From NCBI GenBank assembly GCA_018335925.1, contig JAGXRF010000064.1, positions 123,831 to 187,830 of the forward strand: a stretch of DNA of 64,000 nt. The letters are read 5' to 3'. Below the pieces are notes generated by a model that searched no databases, was not told where the DNA came from, and worked only from the letters and a program-made list of their open reading frames with translations. Made by a program: the position numbers and the translations under genes. Below are positions 20,952 to 31,700 of this stretch, piece by piece. Within the stretch, counting starts at the first letter, position 1, and each line of letters begins with the position of its first letter. The DNA comes from Flavobacteriales bacterium (GTDB lineage: Bacteria; Bacteroidota; Bacteroidia; Flavobacteriales; Flavobacteriaceae).

Positions 20952-20961
20952 GTCTATCTAA

Positions 20962-21786
20962 TTATTTCTTTCTGCGTTCTACAATATACTTATTCGAAGG
21001 GTTTGCCTTAGCACGGGTTCTGTAACCTTTTGCTGGTAAACCTTTTCTTGATCTTGGGTGACCTCCAGAAGAACGTCCTTCACCACCACCCATTGGGTGA
21101 TCGATTGGGTTCATTGCTACTGGTCTTGTACGTGGTCTTCTTCCTAACCAACGTGATCTACCCGCTTTTCCAGAAACAATCAATTGGTGGTCTGAGTTAG
21201 ACACAGCACCAATAGTAGCAGAACATGTCAACAAAATTAATCTGGTTTCACCAGAAGGCATTTTAATGGTAGCATATTTACCATCTCTTGCCATTAATTG
21301 TGCAAAAGTACCAGCAGAACGAGCAATAATAGCTCCTTGACCTGGTCTTAATTCGATACATGAAATTACAGTTCCTAATGGAATCTTGCTTAATGGCATA
21401 GTATTTCCAATTTCAGGAGCTGCATTTTCACCTGACATTACTTGTTGCCCAACTTGTAAACCATTTTGAGCAATTACGTAAGTCTTTTCTCCATCTACAT
21501 AAGATAATAATGCGATGAATGCGGTACGATTTGGATCGTACTCAATAGACTTAACTGTAGCTGGGATACCATCTTTGGTTCTTTTGAAATCAATGATACG
21601 ATATCTTTGCTTATGACCACCACCCATATAACGCATGGTCATTTTTCCTTGACTATTTCTACCTCCAGAGTTTTTTTTCGGTGCCAATAATGACTTTTCC
21701 GGCTTATCAGTAGTAATGGCGTCAAAACCATTCACTACTCTAAAACGCTGACCCGGGGTAATAGGTTTTAATTTTCTAACAGACAT
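20962..21786 (-). CDS. rplB: 50S ribosomal protein L2
   Basis: 274 residues. It is essential for subunit joining and peptidyl transfer. Motifs: [40 protein letters not shown], and the catalytic-loop region [17 protein letters not shown] with the conserved histidine. Confidence 0.98.
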   Translation of the reverse strand: MSVRKLKPITPGQRFRVVNGFDAITTDKPEKSLLAPKKNSGGRNSQGKMTMRYMGGGHKQRYRIIDFKRTKDGIPATVKSIEYDPNRTAFIALLSYVDGEKTYVIAQNGLQVGQQVMSGENAAPEIGNTMPLSKIPLGTVISCIELRPGQGAIIARSAGTFAQLMARDGKYATIKMPSGETRLILLTCSATIGAVSNSDHQLIVSGKAGRSRWLGRRPRTRPVAMNPIDHPMGGGEGRSSGGHPRSRKGLPAKGYRTRAKANPSNKYIVERRKK

Positions 21787-21791
21787 TGTGA

Positions 21792-22082
21792 TTAATTATT
21801 ATTGAAAAAATCAATGGTTTCACCTTCTTTTAACTGTACAATGGCTTTTTTAATAGCATTGGTTTTGGCACTAATGATACCACTTTTGGTATACTTAACA
21901 GATCGGTCAGGTCTTACATTCATGGTATTGATTGCAACCACATTTACAGAAAACATTTGCTCAACAGCTTTTTTGATTTCTACTTTGTTTGCTTTTTTAT
22001 CAACCACAAAACCATAACGATTACTAAGCTCCCCCTCTTTGGTAACTTTTTCTGTAATGATTGGCTTTAAAATAATACTCAT
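21792..22082 (-). CDS. rplW: 50S ribosomal protein L23
   Basis: 96 residues. It forms the exit-tunnel docking site for trigger factor and SRP. Motifs: [36 protein letters not shown] and [12 protein letters not shown]. Confidence 0.97.
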   Translation of the reverse strand: MSIILKPIITEKVTKEGELSNRYGFVVDKKANKVEIKKAVEQMFSVNVVAINTMNVRPDRSVKYTKSGIISAKTNAIKKAIVQLKEGETIDFFNNN

Positions 22083-22090
22083 GACCTTTC

Positions 22091-22720
22091 TTATTTGGTT
22101 AAATTTTCAACAATTCCTTCTACAGACCCCTCAGTTAACACTAATTTTTTTGCGTTTAAAATACCGTAAGTATTTAATTCTGAACTAGTTACAACTGAAG
22201 TAGCCTTCAAATTGCGTGACGACAAATATACATTTTTATTTGAATCACCCAACACTATCAAGGATTTTTTATTATCAATCCCTAAAGCTTTTAAAATACC
22301 TACAAAATTTTTGGTATTTGGTGCATCCATTTGGATATTTTCTAACACAATCAAATTCTCTTCTTTCAACTTTGCAGATAGCACCGATTTACGAGCTAAT
22401 TTCTTTAAAGATTTGTTTAATTTGAAAGAGTAGCTTCTTGGTCTAGGTCCAAAAACAGTACCACCACCTTTGAACAATGGACTCTTTGCACTACCTGCTC
22501 TGGCAGTACCAGTTCCTTTTTGTTTCTTGATTTTTCTGGTACTTCTTGACACCTCTGCACGCTCTTTAGCTTTGTGCGTACCTTGACGTTGGTTAGCCAA
22601 ATATTGCTTTACATCTAAGTAAACCGCATGTTTGTTTGGCTCAATTGCGAAAACATCGTCAGAAAGTTGAACTGTTCTGCCGGTTTCTTTTCCGTTGATA
22701 TCTAAAACTTTTACTTCCAT
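22091..22720 (-). CDS. rplD: 50S ribosomal protein L4
   Basis: 209 residues. The long tunnel loop is present (KIKKQKGTGTARAGSAKSPL and FKGGGTVFGPRPRSYSFKLN). In E. coli L4 represses the S10 operon, but no matching leader was identified here. Its ATG shares one base with the rplC stop codon (TAATG), implying coupled translation. Confidence 0.98.
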   Translation of the reverse strand: MEVKVLDINGKETGRTVQLSDDVFAIEPNKHAVYLDVKQYLANQRQGTHKAKERAEVSRSTRKIKKQKGTGTARAGSAKSPLFKGGGTVFGPRPRSYSFKLNKSLKKLARKSVLSAKLKEENLIVLENIQMDAPNTKNFVGILKALGIDNKKSLIVLGDSNKNVYLSSRNLKATSVVTSSELNTYGILNAKKLVLTEGSVEGIVENLTK

Positions 22721-23337
22721 TACTTATGAATAATTACGTAAGAGTCTTTGTGACCAGGAATAGCACCTTTAACTAAAATCAAGTTTTTATCGGCTACTAC
22801 TTTTAAAACTCTTAAGTTTTGAACAGTTACATTTTCTCCTCCAGTTCTTCCTGCCATACGCATCCCTTTGAATACACGTGATGGATAGGAAGAAGCACCT
22901 ACAGAACCCGGAGCTCTTAAACGGTTGTGCTGACCATGAGTAGATTGACCAACCCCACCAAAACCGTGACGTTTTACTACCCCTTGGAAACCTTTCCCTT
23001 TAGAAACACCAGTAACATCAACAAACTCTCCTTCGTTGAATAAATCTACAGTGATTACATCACCTAAATTGTAATTTGCATCAAAATGCTTGAATTCAAC
23101 GACTTTTTTCTTAGCTACTGTTCCAGCTTTTTTGAAGTGTCCTTCCTCAGCTTTTACCGTTTGCTTCGCTTTTTTGTCATCGAAACCAAGTTGATACGCT
23201 TCATACCCGTCAACCTCTTTGGTTCTGACTTGGGTAACTACACATGGTCCTGCTTCAATTACGGTACATGGAATGTTTTTTCCATTCTCGTCAAAGATGC
23301 TGGTCATGCCTACTTTTTTACCAATTAACCCAGACAT
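22720..23337 (-). CDS. rplC: 50S ribosomal protein L3
   Basis: 205 residues. [20 protein letters not shown] and the signature segment [20 protein letters not shown] identify it, as does the later [20 protein letters not shown]. It is preceded by a 126-bp spacer holding a large inverted repeat, unusual because rpsJ-rplC spacers are normally very short. Confidence 0.98.
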   Translation of the reverse strand: MSGLIGKKVGMTSIFDENGKNIPCTVIEAGPCVVTQVRTKEVDGYEAYQLGFDDKKAKQTVKAEEGHFKKAGTVAKKKVVEFKHFDANYNLGDVITVDLFNEGEFVDVTGVSKGKGFQGVVKRHGFGGVGQSTHGQHNRLRAPGSVGASSYPSRVFKGMRMAGRTGGENVTVQNLRVLKVVADKNLILVKGAIPGHKDSYVIIHK

Positions 23338-23374
23338 ATTTAATATTTAATTTAAAATTTGTTACTTATTTACT

Positions 23375-23459
23375 TGTATTAAGACACTAGTATTAAGTAC
23401 TAAGACACTTTATTAACATAAGGTTTCGTCTTAATACTTAACACTGTCGTCTTGGTACT
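23375..23459. repeat. Large imperfect inverted repeat between rpsJ and rplC
   Basis: Two 33-nt arms (23375-23407 and 23427-23459) match as reverse complements at 24 of 33 positions, including the perfect 10-mer GTATTAAGAC / GTCTTAATAC (23376-23385 / 23428-23437 after local shift), around a 19-nt loop. Motifs of the type TATTAAGTACTAAGAC recur within each arm. There is no T-run. I recall similar AGTATTAAGTACTAAGAC strings as dispersed intergenic repeats in flavobacteria, but only one copy is in this window. Confidence 0.65.
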
Positions 23460-23463
23460 TCTA

Positions 23464-23769
23464 TCACACCTTGATTTCCACTTCAACACCACTAGGAAGC
23501 TCTAATTTCATTAAAGCATCGATAGTTTTAGATGAGGAAGAATAGATGTCTAACAATCTTTTGTATGAACTAACTTCAAACTGCTCTCTAGATTTTTTGT
23601 TCACGTGAGGAGAACGCAAAACTGTAAAGATTTTTTTGTTAGTTGGCAACGGAATTGGACCAGTAACTACAGCACCGGTAGTCTTAACCGTTTTTACGAT
23701 CTTCTCGGCTGACTTATCAACCAACATATGATCGTATGACTTTAATTTTATTCTAATTTTTTGACTCAT
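23464..23769 (-). CDS. rpsJ: 30S ribosomal protein S10
   Basis: 101 residues. It is part of the 30S head and, with NusB, of antitermination complexes in other bacteria. [20 protein letters not shown] starts it; [20 protein letters not shown] and [17 protein letters not shown] are signatures. It starts 12 bp after fusA, joining the str and S10 groups. Confidence 0.98.
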   Translation of the reverse strand: MSQKIRIKLKSYDHMLVDKSAEKIVKTVKTTGAVVTGPIPLPTNKKIFTVLRSPHVNKKSREQFEVSSYKRLLDIYSSSSKTIDALMKLELPSGVEVEIKV

Positions 23770-23781
23770 GATTCCTAAAAA

Positions 23782-25938
23782 TTAAGCGTTACCTTTTGCT
23801 TTTTTAATCACCTCTTCTGAAATGTTAGAAGGAGTTTGCTCGTAGTGAGAGAATTCCATAGTAGAAGTTGCTCTACCAGAAGACAAAGTTCTTAATGTGG
23901 TTACATAACCAAACATTTCTGATAATGGCACATTTGCTTTAATTACTTTTGAACCAGCTCTGTCTCCCATATCATTCACTTGACCTCTTCTTCTGTTCAA
24001 GTCACCTACGATATCCCCCATGTTTTCTTCTGGAGTGATTACTTCAATTTTCATGATAGGTTCTAAGATTACTGCACCAGCTGCTTTAGCAACCTCTTTG
24101 TAACCCATTTTAGCTGCCAATTCAAAAGAAAGAGCATCAGAGTCAACCGGGTGGTAAGAACCATCCAATAAAGTTACTTTTAAACTATCTACTGCATATC
24201 CAGCTAAAGGTCCTTGCTTCATAGCTTCTCTGAAACCTTTTTCAACAGCAGGAATATATTCTTTAGGAACGTTACCACCTTTCACTTCGTTTACAAATTG
24301 TAAACCAACAGGTACTTTTCCATCCACTTCATCTGCAGGCTCTAAACGGAATACAATATCCCCGAATTTACCTCTACCACCAGATTGTTTTTTATAAACC
24401 TCTCTATGTTGAGCAGATTTGGTGAAAGCTTCTTTGTACTCTACTTGAGGCTCTCCTTGATTTACTTCTACTTTGAACTCACGCTTCATACGATCAATCA
24501 AAATGTCCAAGTGTAACTCACCCATACCTGAAATAATGGTTTGTCCAGAAGCTTCGTCAGTTCTAACAGTAAATGTTGGATCTTCTTCCGCTAATTTAGC
24601 CAAAGCCATACCCATTTTATCTACATCTGCCTTAGTTTTAGGTTCAATAGCGATACCAATAACTGGATCAGGGAATTTCATAGACTCTAAGATGATAGGA
24701 TTTTTTTCATCACACATGGTATCTCCAGTTTTGATGTCTTTAAATCCTACTGCAGCTCCAATGTCACCAGCTTCGATAAATTCGATTGGATTTTGCTTGT
24801 TAGCGTGCATTTGATAGATACGAGAAATTCTTTCTTTGTTACCAGAACGGGTATTTAAAATATATGAACCAGCATCTAAACGACCTGAATAAGCACGGAA
24901 GAATGCCAAACGACCTACATAAGGGTCCGTAGCAATTTTGAAAGCTAAAGCCGCAAATGGCTCTTTAGCATCAGGCTTACGCATGATTTTTCTTTGGTCT
25001 TCCTCTAACAAATCTTGGTCGTCAGGGTGAATCCCTACGATACCTTCTTTATCTACAGGAGAAGGTAAGAATTCACATACTGCATCCAACATAAATTGAA
25101 CTCCTTTGTTTTTGAAAGAAGAACCACACAACATAGGAATAATCGCCATGTCGATAGTAGCTGCTCTTAACGCTTTGTTGATTTCTTCTACAGTGATAGA
25201 ATTTTCATCTTCCATGTATTTTTCCAACAAGTTTTCGTCGTAAGTAGCAATTTCTTCAATTAATTGAGAACGGTATTGTTTTACTTCGTCTACCATGTCT
25301 GCAGGAATGTCAACCACATCAAAAGTAGCCCCTTGCGTTTCGTCATGCCATACAATAGCACGGTTACGAATTAAATCAACTACTCCTTTAAAGTCGGCTT
25401 CGTCACCAATTGGCAATACAATTGGCACTGCATTTGACTTCAACATGTCTTTTACTTGCTGACAAACTGCCAAGAAGTTAGAACCTTGACGGTCCATTTT
25501 GTTTACGAATCCCATACGTGGAACTCGGTATTGGTCTGCCAATCTCCAGTTAGTTTCTGATTGAGGCTCTACCCCATCTACAGCACTAAACAAGAAAACC
25601 AAACCATCTAATACTCTTAACGAACGGTTTACCTCAACAGTAAAGTCAACGTGACCAGGAGTATCAATAATATTAAAGTGGTATTCCTTGGTATCTGCTA
25701 CATTTTTACCTTGATCGGTTGGATAATTCCAATTACAAGTTGTTGCAGCAGAAGTAATGGTAATACCTCTTTCTTGCTCTTGAGCCATCCAGTCCATGGT
25801 AGCAGCACCATCGTGTACTTCCCCAATTTTGTGCGACTTTCCGGTATAGAATAGAATACGCTCTGTAGTGGTAGTTTTACCAGCATCGATGTGAGCAGCA
25901 ATTCCAATATTTCTAGTATATTTTAAATCTCTTGCCAT
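23782..25938 (-). CDS. fusA: Elongation factor G
   Basis: 718 residues. This GTPase drives ribosomal translocation and, with RRF, recycling. G motifs: [15 protein letters not shown] (P-loop), [11 protein letters not shown] (switch I), [17 protein letters not shown] (switch II), NKMDR and a later [10 protein letters not shown]. Domain IV contains [20 protein letters not shown]. Bacteroidota often carry paralogues, but its place between rpsG and rpsJ marks it as the housekeeping copy. Confidence 0.97.
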   Translation of the reverse strand: MARDLKYTRNIGIAAHIDAGKTTTTERILFYTGKSHKIGEVHDGAATMDWMAQEQERGITITSAATTCNWNYPTDQGKNVADTKEYHFNIIDTPGHVDFTVEVNRSLRVLDGLVFLFSAVDGVEPQSETNWRLADQYRVPRMGFVNKMDRQGSNFLAVCQQVKDMLKSNAVPIVLPIGDEADFKGVVDLIRNRAIVWHDETQGATFDVVDIPADMVDEVKQYRSQLIEEIATYDENLLEKYMEDENSITVEEINKALRAATIDMAIIPMLCGSSFKNKGVQFMLDAVCEFLPSPVDKEGIVGIHPDDQDLLEEDQRKIMRKPDAKEPFAALAFKIATDPYVGRLAFFRAYSGRLDAGSYILNTRSGNKERISRIYQMHANKQNPIEFIEAGDIGAAVGFKDIKTGDTMCDEKNPIILESMKFPDPVIGIAIEPKTKADVDKMGMALAKLAEEDPTFTVRTDEASGQTIISGMGELHLDILIDRMKREFKVEVNQGEPQVEYKEAFTKSAQHREVYKKQSGGRGKFGDIVFRLEPADEVDGKVPVGLQFVNEVKGGNVPKEYIPAVEKGFREAMKQGPLAGYAVDSLKVTLLDGSYHPVDSDALSFELAAKMGYKEVAKAAGAVILEPIMKIEVITPEENMGDIVGDLNRRRGQVNDMGDRAGSKVIKANVPLSEMFGYVTTLRTLSSGRATSTMEFSHYEQTPSNISEEVIKKAKGNA

Positions 25939-25959
25939 TATTGTGCGTTGTTAAAAAAA

Positions 25960-26436
25960 TTAAAATCTAAAGTGAGAGAATGCTTTGTTAGCATCTGCCA
26001 TCTTATGGGTATCCATTCTCTTTTTCACAGCAGCTCCTTCTTCTTTAGCAGCAGCAATGATTTCACCTGCTAACTTAGCAGCCATAGATTTCTCATTTCT
26101 TTTTCTAGCATAAAGGATTAACCACTTCATTGCCATAGAGATTTTTCTGTCTGGACGAATTTGCATCGGAATTTGAAAGGTAGCACCACCAACTCTTCTA
26201 CTTCTCACTTCTACGTGAGGCATAACGTTAGTTAAAGCATCTTTCCAAATTTCTAAAGCAGATTTTTCCTGATCTTGCTTTCTAGTTTCAACGATTTCTA
26301 ATGCATCGTAAAACACATTAAAAGCAACCGATTTTTTACCATCCCACATTAAGTTATTCACAAAACGTGTTACCAATTGATCATTAAATTTTGGATCTGG
26401 TAAAAGAGGACGTTTTTTTGCCTGTCTTTTTCTCAT
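25960..26436 (-). CDS. rpsG: 30S ribosomal protein S7
   Basis: 158 residues. It nucleates the 30S head. [19 protein letters not shown] starts it; [39 protein letters not shown] and the C-terminal [20 protein letters not shown] are diagnostic. Confidence 0.98.
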   Translation of the reverse strand: MRKRQAKKRPLLPDPKFNDQLVTRFVNNLMWDGKKSVAFNVFYDALEIVETRKQDQEKSALEIWKDALTNVMPHVEVRSRRVGGATFQIPMQIRPDRKISMAMKWLILYARKRNEKSMAAKLAGEIIAAAKEEGAAVKKRMDTHKMADANKAFSHFRF

Positions 26437-26459
26437 GTCTTTTGTTTAAAAGTTTTTAA

Positions 26460-26867
26460 TTACTTTTTCTTTTTAACAGGTGCTGCAGCCTGACCTGGTT
26501 TTGGACGTTTAGCACCATACTTCGAACGTCTTTGCGTTCTACCAGCTACACCGGCAGTATCTAACGCTCCACGAACGATGTGGTATCTTACCCCAGGTAA
26601 GTCTTTAACCCTTCCGCCTCTAACTAATACTATCGAGTGCTCTTGTAGATTGTGTCCTTCACCAGGAATGTAGGCATTCACCTCATTACCATTGGTTAAA
26701 CGTACCCTTGCAACTTTACGCATTGCAGAGTTTGGTTTCTTAGGAGTGGTAGTATATACACGAGTACATACTCCTCTTCTTTGAGGACAAGAATCTAATG
26801 CAGCCGATTTACTCTTCTTAGTTACTTGGGCTCTCCCTTTTCTTACTAATTGTTGAATTGTTGGCAT
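26460..26867 (-). CDS. rpsL: 30S ribosomal protein S12
   Basis: 135 residues, the decoding-site protein. [14 protein letters not shown] starts it. The two loops where streptomycin-resistance changes arise read wild-type: [18 protein letters not shown] and [19 protein letters not shown] short lysine-rich tail ends it. It is the first gene of the str-S10-spc-alpha supercluster, with a near-consensus promoter 55-85 bp upstream. Confidence 0.98.
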   Translation of the reverse strand: MPTIQQLVRKGRAQVTKKSKSAALDSCPQRRGVCTRVYTTTPKKPNSAMRKVARVRLTNGNEVNAYIPGEGHNLQEHSIVLVRGGRVKDLPGVRYHIVRGALDTAGVAGRTQRRSKYGAKRPKPGQAAAPVKKKK

Positions 26868-26896
26868 AATTAATTATTAGATTTACGTAAATGATA

Positions 26897-26915
26897 TAAA
26901 ACTCCCCATTTTTTG
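26897..26915 (-). other. Small hairpin at the 5' end of the rpsL transcript
   Basis: On the minus strand CCCC-AAAAAAT-GGGG (in plus-strand segment ACTCCCCATTTTTTGGGGTT) lies just downstream of the -7 box, so it would form at or within a few bases of the 5' end of the transcript. It lacks a T-run on the minus strand in the right place for termination. A role in transcript stability is inference. Confidence 0.45.
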
Positions 26916-26921
26916 GGGTTG

Positions 26922-26952
26922 CAAAAATAGAAATATTTTTTATCAAAACAAA
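26922..26952 (-). promoter_or_regulatory. Promoter of the ribosomal supercluster (rpsL)
   Basis: Minus strand: TTTG (plus 26949-26952), exactly 19 nt, then TATTTTTG (plus 26922-26929). This is a full match to the Bacteroidota housekeeping consensus TTTG-N19-TAnnTTTG. The leader to the rpsL ATG would be about 50 nt. Confidence 0.8.
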
Positions 26953-26971
26953 TCATAATTTATTTATTTTG

Positions 26972-27004
26972 TTGTAGTTGTGAAATAAAGCTTTCATAAC
27001 TTCG
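26972..27004 (+). promoter_or_regulatory. Possible promoter of the Omp85-like gene
   Basis: TTG at 26972-26974, a 22-nt spacer, then TAACTTCG at 26997-27004, one mismatch from TAnnTTTG. It diverges from the rpsL promoter within the same 164-bp spacer. A leader of about 20 nt would precede the TTG start. Confidence 0.35.
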
Positions 27005-27031
27005 TTTTTTGAATTTTTACGACCTTATAAA

Positions 27032-28672
27032 TTGACTACTTACATCTTTAGAAAAACTAATACTAATTTTCAAGACTCCTTACTACTTTGGTTTGGCGTG
27101 TTCTTTTTGTTTGGGTGTAAAATTCAAAGCCAAGAGCTCGAGACAGGTGTTAAGAAAAATGATTCTACCTATATACATAATGATATCAAAACTTCACAAA
27201 GGGATTCCATATTGTTACAATACCAATTAAAAGGATATTTAAATGTTAGCTACGAATGGAATAAATCAAAACAAGATTCTACCAAATTTGATTTAATACT
27301 AATTTTAAGAAAACCAATTTTATGGGTTTCTGTCATTGAAAATGCAAAAGAAAATTCAAAAACAATTTCTTGGAATGATTACTTAAAATTGATTGACAAA
27401 AAGAGAAATGAATTGGAGTTGCAAGGGAGATTATTCGACCAAATTCATCCGAAAGACATAAGTATTAAAAACGATACTTTGTTTGTGGAGTGGACATTAA
27501 ATGAAAGACAAACACGAAAGATAGATAAAATTGTATTTTCAGAATCAAAAAACTTCCCAGCTAACTTTACAAAAAGATGGAAAAAAGATTTTGAAAAGAA
27601 AACCTTAAATCAAAAAAATCTGGACAGACTATACCAAGCATCCAAGAGTATTGGTTTTATGGCTCCTATCAAATACCCAGAGGTGTTGTTTACCAATGAC
27701 AGCTCTAAGGTATATGTATCATTCACCAAAAACAACTGGAATCAAGCAGAGGGAATTATTGGATTTAATAATGACGAACAAGGGAATTTAAAATGGAATG
27801 GTTTTCTTGATTTAACTTTATATAACACCTTTCAAATGGGAGAAAAATTTCATTTAGACTGGAGGAATAATGGTTTTGGGCAAAACAATTTAGAACTAGA
27901 AATACAATTGCCATATTTATTTGGCTCTAAAATTGGCACAGAAGCTGATTTACATATCTTTAGACAAGACAGCACTTTTCAAACCACCAACTTAAAATGG
28001 CGAATGTCCTATTTATGGAATATGGAAACTTCCTTATTTGTTGGAATTCAAACAACAGAATCCAGCGATATTCAAAACATCAACAACAACACTTTACAAG
28101 ATTTTGAAAATCAATTTTATTTTATTGGCCTTCAATATCAATTTAGAAGAGAAACCATTCCAAATTTGATTCCTACCAAATATATGTTAAAACTACAAAG
28201 TGGATTTGGAAACAGAACCACCAATACCCAAAAAACCAACCAATGGAATTTGGAGTTTCAAGGACAAATCAGGTGGGACTTAGATCAGCGAAATAGTTTG
28301 TTTATCAAAGGCAACGGATTTTATTTACAAAGCGAGAATTACTTGATCAATGAACTTCCTCGCTTTGGAGGAATTAATAACATTCGAGGGTTTATCGAAA
28401 ATAGCATTCAAGCTAGTACTTTTAGTAGTTTAGCATCAGAATACCAATTAAAATTAGGCACCAATTTTTACATCCACTCTATTATTGACTACGGCTATTT
28501 TGAAGACAAATCAAGCAATTTAAAAAACAACTTAAAAAGTTTTGGAATTGGATTTGGGTTACAAAACAAAAACAGCATATTTCATTTGCAATTTGCCAAT
28601 GGTATTTTTGGTAATCAAGATTTCGATTTTCAAAACACTTTAACACATTTAAGTTTCAAAACCTTCTTTTAA
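27032..28672 (+). CDS. Outer-membrane beta-barrel protein of the Omp85/BamA superfamily
   Basis: 546 residues from a TTG start; no in-frame ATG lies between the upstream stop (26981) and the hydrophobic segment at residues 16-29, so a non-ATG start seems real. That segment, LLLWFGVFFLFGCKIQSQE, is a signal peptide, perhaps a lipoprotein signal (C29). Residues about 50-200 could hold one or two POTRA-like domains. The rest has alternating barrel strands, with the Omp85 lid-loop motif RFGGINNIRGF (IRGF at 451-454) and a C-terminal Phe. Expected role: insertion or secretion of proteins or lipids at the outer membrane. It is too short for BamA itself (usually over 750 residues). It diverges from rpsL. 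Confidence 0.72.
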   Translation: MTTYIFRKTNTNFQDSLLLWFGVFFLFGCKIQSQELETGVKKNDSTYIHNDIKTSQRDSILLQYQLKGYLNVSYEWNKSKQDSTKFDLILILRKPILWVSVIENAKENSKTISWNDYLKLIDKKRNELELQGRLFDQIHPKDISIKNDTLFVEWTLNERQTRKIDKIVFSESKNFPANFTKRWKKDFEKKTLNQKNLDRLYQASKSIGFMAPIKYPEVLFTNDSSKVYVSFTKNNWNQAEGIIGFNNDEQGNLKWNGFLDLTLYNTFQMGEKFHLDWRNNGFGQNNLELEIQLPYLFGSKIGTEADLHIFRQDSTFQTTNLKWRMSYLWNMETSLFVGIQTTESSDIQNINNNTLQDFENQFYFIGLQYQFRRETIPNLIPTKYMLKLQSGFGNRTTNTQKTNQWNLEFQGQIRWDLDQRNSLFIKGNGFYLQSENYLINELPRFGGINNIRGFIENSIQASTFSSLASEYQLKLGTNFYIHSIIDYGYFEDKSSNLKNNLKSFGIGFGLQNKNSIFHLQFANGIFGNQDFDFQNTLTHLSFKTFF

Positions 28673-28692
28673 ATCAGTGTTTTGTGATTTTT
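28671..28692 (+). terminator. Weak possible terminator after the Omp85-like gene
   Basis: AAATCA-GTGTTTTG-TGATTT followed by Ts. The stem is only six A/T-rich pairs, so termination here is doubtful. Confidence 0.3.
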
Positions 28693-28715
28693 TTTGTAAT
28701 TATTTAACGTTTTCT

Positions 28716-28746
28716 TTTGTTTATGTGAAAGTTTTTTAGAATTTTG
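28716..28746 (+). promoter_or_regulatory. Promoter of the susC-like operon
   Basis: TTTG (28716-28719), exactly 19 nt, then GAATTTTG (28739-28746), one mismatch from TAnnTTTG. It would give a leader of about 20 nt before the ATG at 28771. Confidence 0.55.
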
Positions 28747-28770
28747 ACCCACTAACACAAAACAAATTTT

Positions 28771-31700
28771 ATGAAATCAAAAATTAACAAGTACCTCACA
28801 TTACTTTTGGTAATGTTTGTGCACTTTGCTTTTGCACAACAAAGGACTGTTAGTGGTGTGGTTAAAGACCCTACCGGAATGCCTATTCCAGGAGTTTCTG
28901 TATTGGTTAAAGGCACCTCTAATGGTACCGAGACAGATTTTGATGGAAAATATTCCATTAGTGCTGCTCCTAATCAAACCCTTGTATTTAGTTATGTGGG
29001 GATGAAAAAACAAGAAGTCTCTGCTTCTAACTCTAAGGTTGACATCGTACTTCAGGAAGATGCTCAAATGATTGAAGAAGTAGTGGTTACTGCTCAAGGA
29101 ATCAAAAGAGAAAAGCAAGCTTTAGGATATGCAGTTAGCGAAGTAAAAGCTGCTGACATTGAGCAAAGAGCAGAAGGAGATGTTGCCCGTATTTTGAATG
29201 GTAAAGCATCTGGGGTGATTATCAACCAAACCAGCGGAGTTTCTGGTTCAGCAACCAACATCAACATTCGTGGTTATTTATCGGTTTCTGGAAGTAACCA
29301 ACCACTGTTTATTGTAGATGGTGTACCGTTTGCTACCGACACCAATGCCCAAGGTGACTTTTTTGATGGGAATAACGGATCTAGTAGATTTTTAGATATT
29401 GATCCAAACAACATCGAAAGTGTCAACATTTTAAAAGGATTTGCTGCAGCAACTTTATATGGTACACAGGGTAGAAATGGGGTAATTTTAATTACAACCA
29501 AAGGAGGAGCCAATTTAAAAGGCCCTAAGAAAAATGAAATTACCATCAACCAGTCTGTATTTTTTAACCAAATTGCTTCGTTACCAGATTACCAAAATAC
29601 TTTTGGAAATGGTTTTGACCAATCTTTTGGTAATTTTTACAGCAACTGGGGACCAGGATTTTATGCAAATGGATTAGGTGGTTGGAATAACCCGGGTACC
29701 AATGTAGCTAATGATGGTACTATTTTACATCCGTATAGTAGAGCAAACTTGGCTTCTGTTTTTCCTGAGTACCAAGGATTGAGAATTCCTTATGCTCCGG
29801 TACCGAATAACGTAAAAGACTTCTTTAGAACTGGCGTAGTTTCGAGTACTTCTCTTAACTTTAATGGAAGTTCAACGGATGGAAAAATTAACTATAACTT
29901 CAATTATGGTCGCTTAGAAGACGAAGGTTTTACACCAGGTAATAATTTAATGAGAAACTCATTTGCCATGGGTGGAAGAGCTATACTATCAAATAAATTT
30001 ACAGTTAGTGGAACTTTTAACTTTGCAAGAACCAACTTCGCATCACCTCCAGTTGCTTATAGTAATGGTTCTGGAGTCCAAGGAAATGGGTTATCTGTTT
30101 TTGCAGACATCTTTTATACTCCAAGAAACATCGATATTCAAAACTGGCCATATGAACATCCAATAACCGGGGAAAACCTGAGTTACCGTCAAAACAACGA
30201 TATCATGAATCCATATTGGGTTGTTAATAATGCCAAAACAAGCCAAATGACCAATCGTTTTTTTGGAAATGGTAGTTTAAGTTATGAAGTTAATAAAAAT
30301 ATGAATCTTTCTTATCGAATTGGTTTTGACTTTTATAATGAAAGAAACGTTCAAAGCATCAACAGAGGTGCTTCGAGAGGACCTGTTTTAGGTGAATACG
30401 TTACTTATGACAACAACAATATTATTTGGGACCACAATTTGGTGTTAAGTGGAATGTACCAATTAACCGATAAAATCGGGATGTCATTTCAAGCAGGTGC
30501 AACTTCACGTCATTATACCTACGACAGACAAGGGGTAAGAAGTGTCGATCAAATTGTAAGAGGCGTATTCAGACACTTTAATTTTGCAACCCAAACCCCA
30601 ATTCAGTATACAGAATCACAAAATATTGTTGGTTTGTATGGTCAAGCTGAATTTGATTATGATAGAAATGTTTACTTAACCTTGGCATCTCGTAACGATT
30701 GGGTTTCTAACTTTAAACAAAATTCAATTTTTTACCCAAGTGTTACCGTTTCATGGATTCCAACTAAAACATTTGAATCCTTAAAATCAAGCGGTTGGGG
30801 CTTAGATTATTTGAAAGTAAGAGGTGCTTATGCAACATCTGCAGGTTTTGGACCTTCCGGATATCCTGTAGCAACAACTTTAAATTTGAATGCTCGTTAC
30901 TTTCAAAATAACGACAACCAAGTAGTTGTAGCCAATAGTTTTAGTAGTGTTTTAGGAAACCCTGATTTAAGACCGGAAGTATATTCTGAGGTTGAACTTG
31001 GTTTTGATTCTAAATTTTTAAAGAACCGAATTTCTTTTGATTTCTCATACTTTAACAGAACAACTACCGACTTAATCACCAACCGTCCGTTACCACCTTC
31101 ATCTGGATTTACTTCTACCACTACCAATATCGGTAAAATAAAAGGTTACGGATTTGAGGCAGACTTAGGAGCTCATATCGTAAAAAATGATGGCAATGGT
31201 TTTAACTGGAACATGTCTGCAAACTTTACCAAATATCGCTCATATGTTGATGACTTAGGTCAAGATACAGATATTATTATCATGAGTGGATTTACCGATT
31301 TAGGAAATGCTGCCATAGCAGGTCAACCTTTTGGGGTGATTATTGGCTCTAGAATTCAAAGAGATGCCAATGGGAACTATATGGTTAACAGCCAAGGTGA
31401 CTATATAATTGAAGAAGGCCAACATATCATTGGAGATCCAAATCCTGACTGGATTGGAAATATTTCCAATACCTTTTCCTACAAAAACTTTAATTTGAAC
31501 TTACTTTGGAGCTACACGCACGGTGGAGATATTTATTCTCAAACCATTGTGTCTCTTTTAGGGAGAGGTTTAACTACGGATACCTTAGATAGATTACAGA
31601 CTTATATTTTACCTGGAGTAGATCCTAGTGGAAATCCAAATACCATTCAAATCAACAACTCAAGTTACTACTTTAACAACGTAATGTATGGACCATCGGA

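Noticed and set aside
28801..29118. Minus-strand frame inside the susC gene
   Set aside because: Antisense shadow with no protein-like features.
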